Notes under the pieces: generated by a model
What the model was told of the DNA's origin: nothing
The model's input: only the letters and a program-made list of their open reading frames with translations
Databases searched by the model: none
Program-made: the position numbers and the translations under genes
Assembly (NCBI GenBank): GCA_958435945.1
Contig: CAUBIC010000001.1
Span: 444,324 to 508,323, forward strand
Length of the DNA stretch: 64,000 bases
Direction: 5' to 3'
Source: an uncultured Collinsella sp.
GTDB taxonomy: Bacteria > Actinomycetota > Coriobacteriia > Coriobacteriales > Coriobacteriaceae
In this document: piece after piece, positions 63,991-64,000 of the stretch
Layout: each line of letters begins with the position of its first letter
How positions within the stretch are numbered: the stretch's first letter is position 1

Positions 63991-64000
63991 ATGCGTGTCG

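Overview
The window is high-GC bacterial DNA with almost no uncoded space. Gene content and codon use point to an anaerobic gut Actinomycetota of the Coriobacteriia, most like Collinsella. The evidence is an [FeFe]-hydrogenase operon, several PTS sugar operons, a split transketolase, rubredoxin, CsoR/CopA copper handling and FtsE/FtsX. No 16S gene is present, so the genus is an inference from gene content and style.

Layout. 1-6.6 kb: the 3' end of secA, prfB (release factor 2), a YitT membrane protein, the two transketolase subunits and a zinc-ribbon membrane protein. 7.0-15.2 kb: ftsE-ftsX, rnr (RNase R), a small serine recombinase, an ArsC/Spx-like protein, tRNA-Gln(CTG), tRNA-Glu(CTC), a TPR protein and smpB. 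15.4-28.5 kb: flavin reductase, rubredoxin, MntH, glutamate synthase gltB-gltD, an unknown protein, an AbiEi/DUF559-like nuclease candidate and an amidohydrolase. 28.6-36.2 kb: a zinc-ribbon membrane protein, csoR-copZ-copA, a membrane Ser/Thr kinase and an FHA protein. 36.7-45.2 kb: a DEAD-box helicase with a long RG-rich tail, a flavodoxin/ferredoxin protein, and a PTS operon (EIIA, BglG/LicT antiterminator, EIICB, GH4 phospho-glycosidase). 45.5-51.6 kb: a tight operon of a flavoprotein, an [FeFe] hydrogenase, a solute-binding lipoprotein and a fused ABC permease-ATPase. 51.8-60.2 kb: a RelB-like antitoxin, a CPBP protease, an AraC regulator divergent from a beta-glucoside operon, a YgiQ-type radical SAM protein and a DUF1275 membrane protein. 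60.2-64 kb: an intact IS256-family element with readable ends and target duplication, an AT-rich unknown gene and a FucO-type alcohol dehydrogenase.

The most unusual content is non-coding. Between 16 and 36.5 kb there are 17 copies, plus one degenerate copy, of a 57-nt imperfect palindrome (left arm GTCTCGATCTGTAACA, right arm TGTTACAGATCGAGAC). They stand in arrays of 3, 4, 3 and 6 units with a period of 80 nt, plus one single unit. The AbiEi/DUF559-like gene lies exactly between two of these arrays, with 26 nt and 8 nt to spare. This repeat-plus-nuclease arrangement is my main candidate for an undescribed system. Three further dispersed families are present: a 67-nt palindrome (3 copies), GGGGAC-type hairpins, and a large cruciform near 6.8 kb with a relative at 63.9 kb.

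Other points worth checking: release factor 2 carries Ser-Pro-Thr where RF2 normally has Ser-Pro-Phe, FtsE has a ~170-residue Pro/Ala-rich N-terminal extension, and the ABC permease-ATPase fusion has a shortened nucleotide-binding domain. Family assignments come from motif recognition only; no database search was run.
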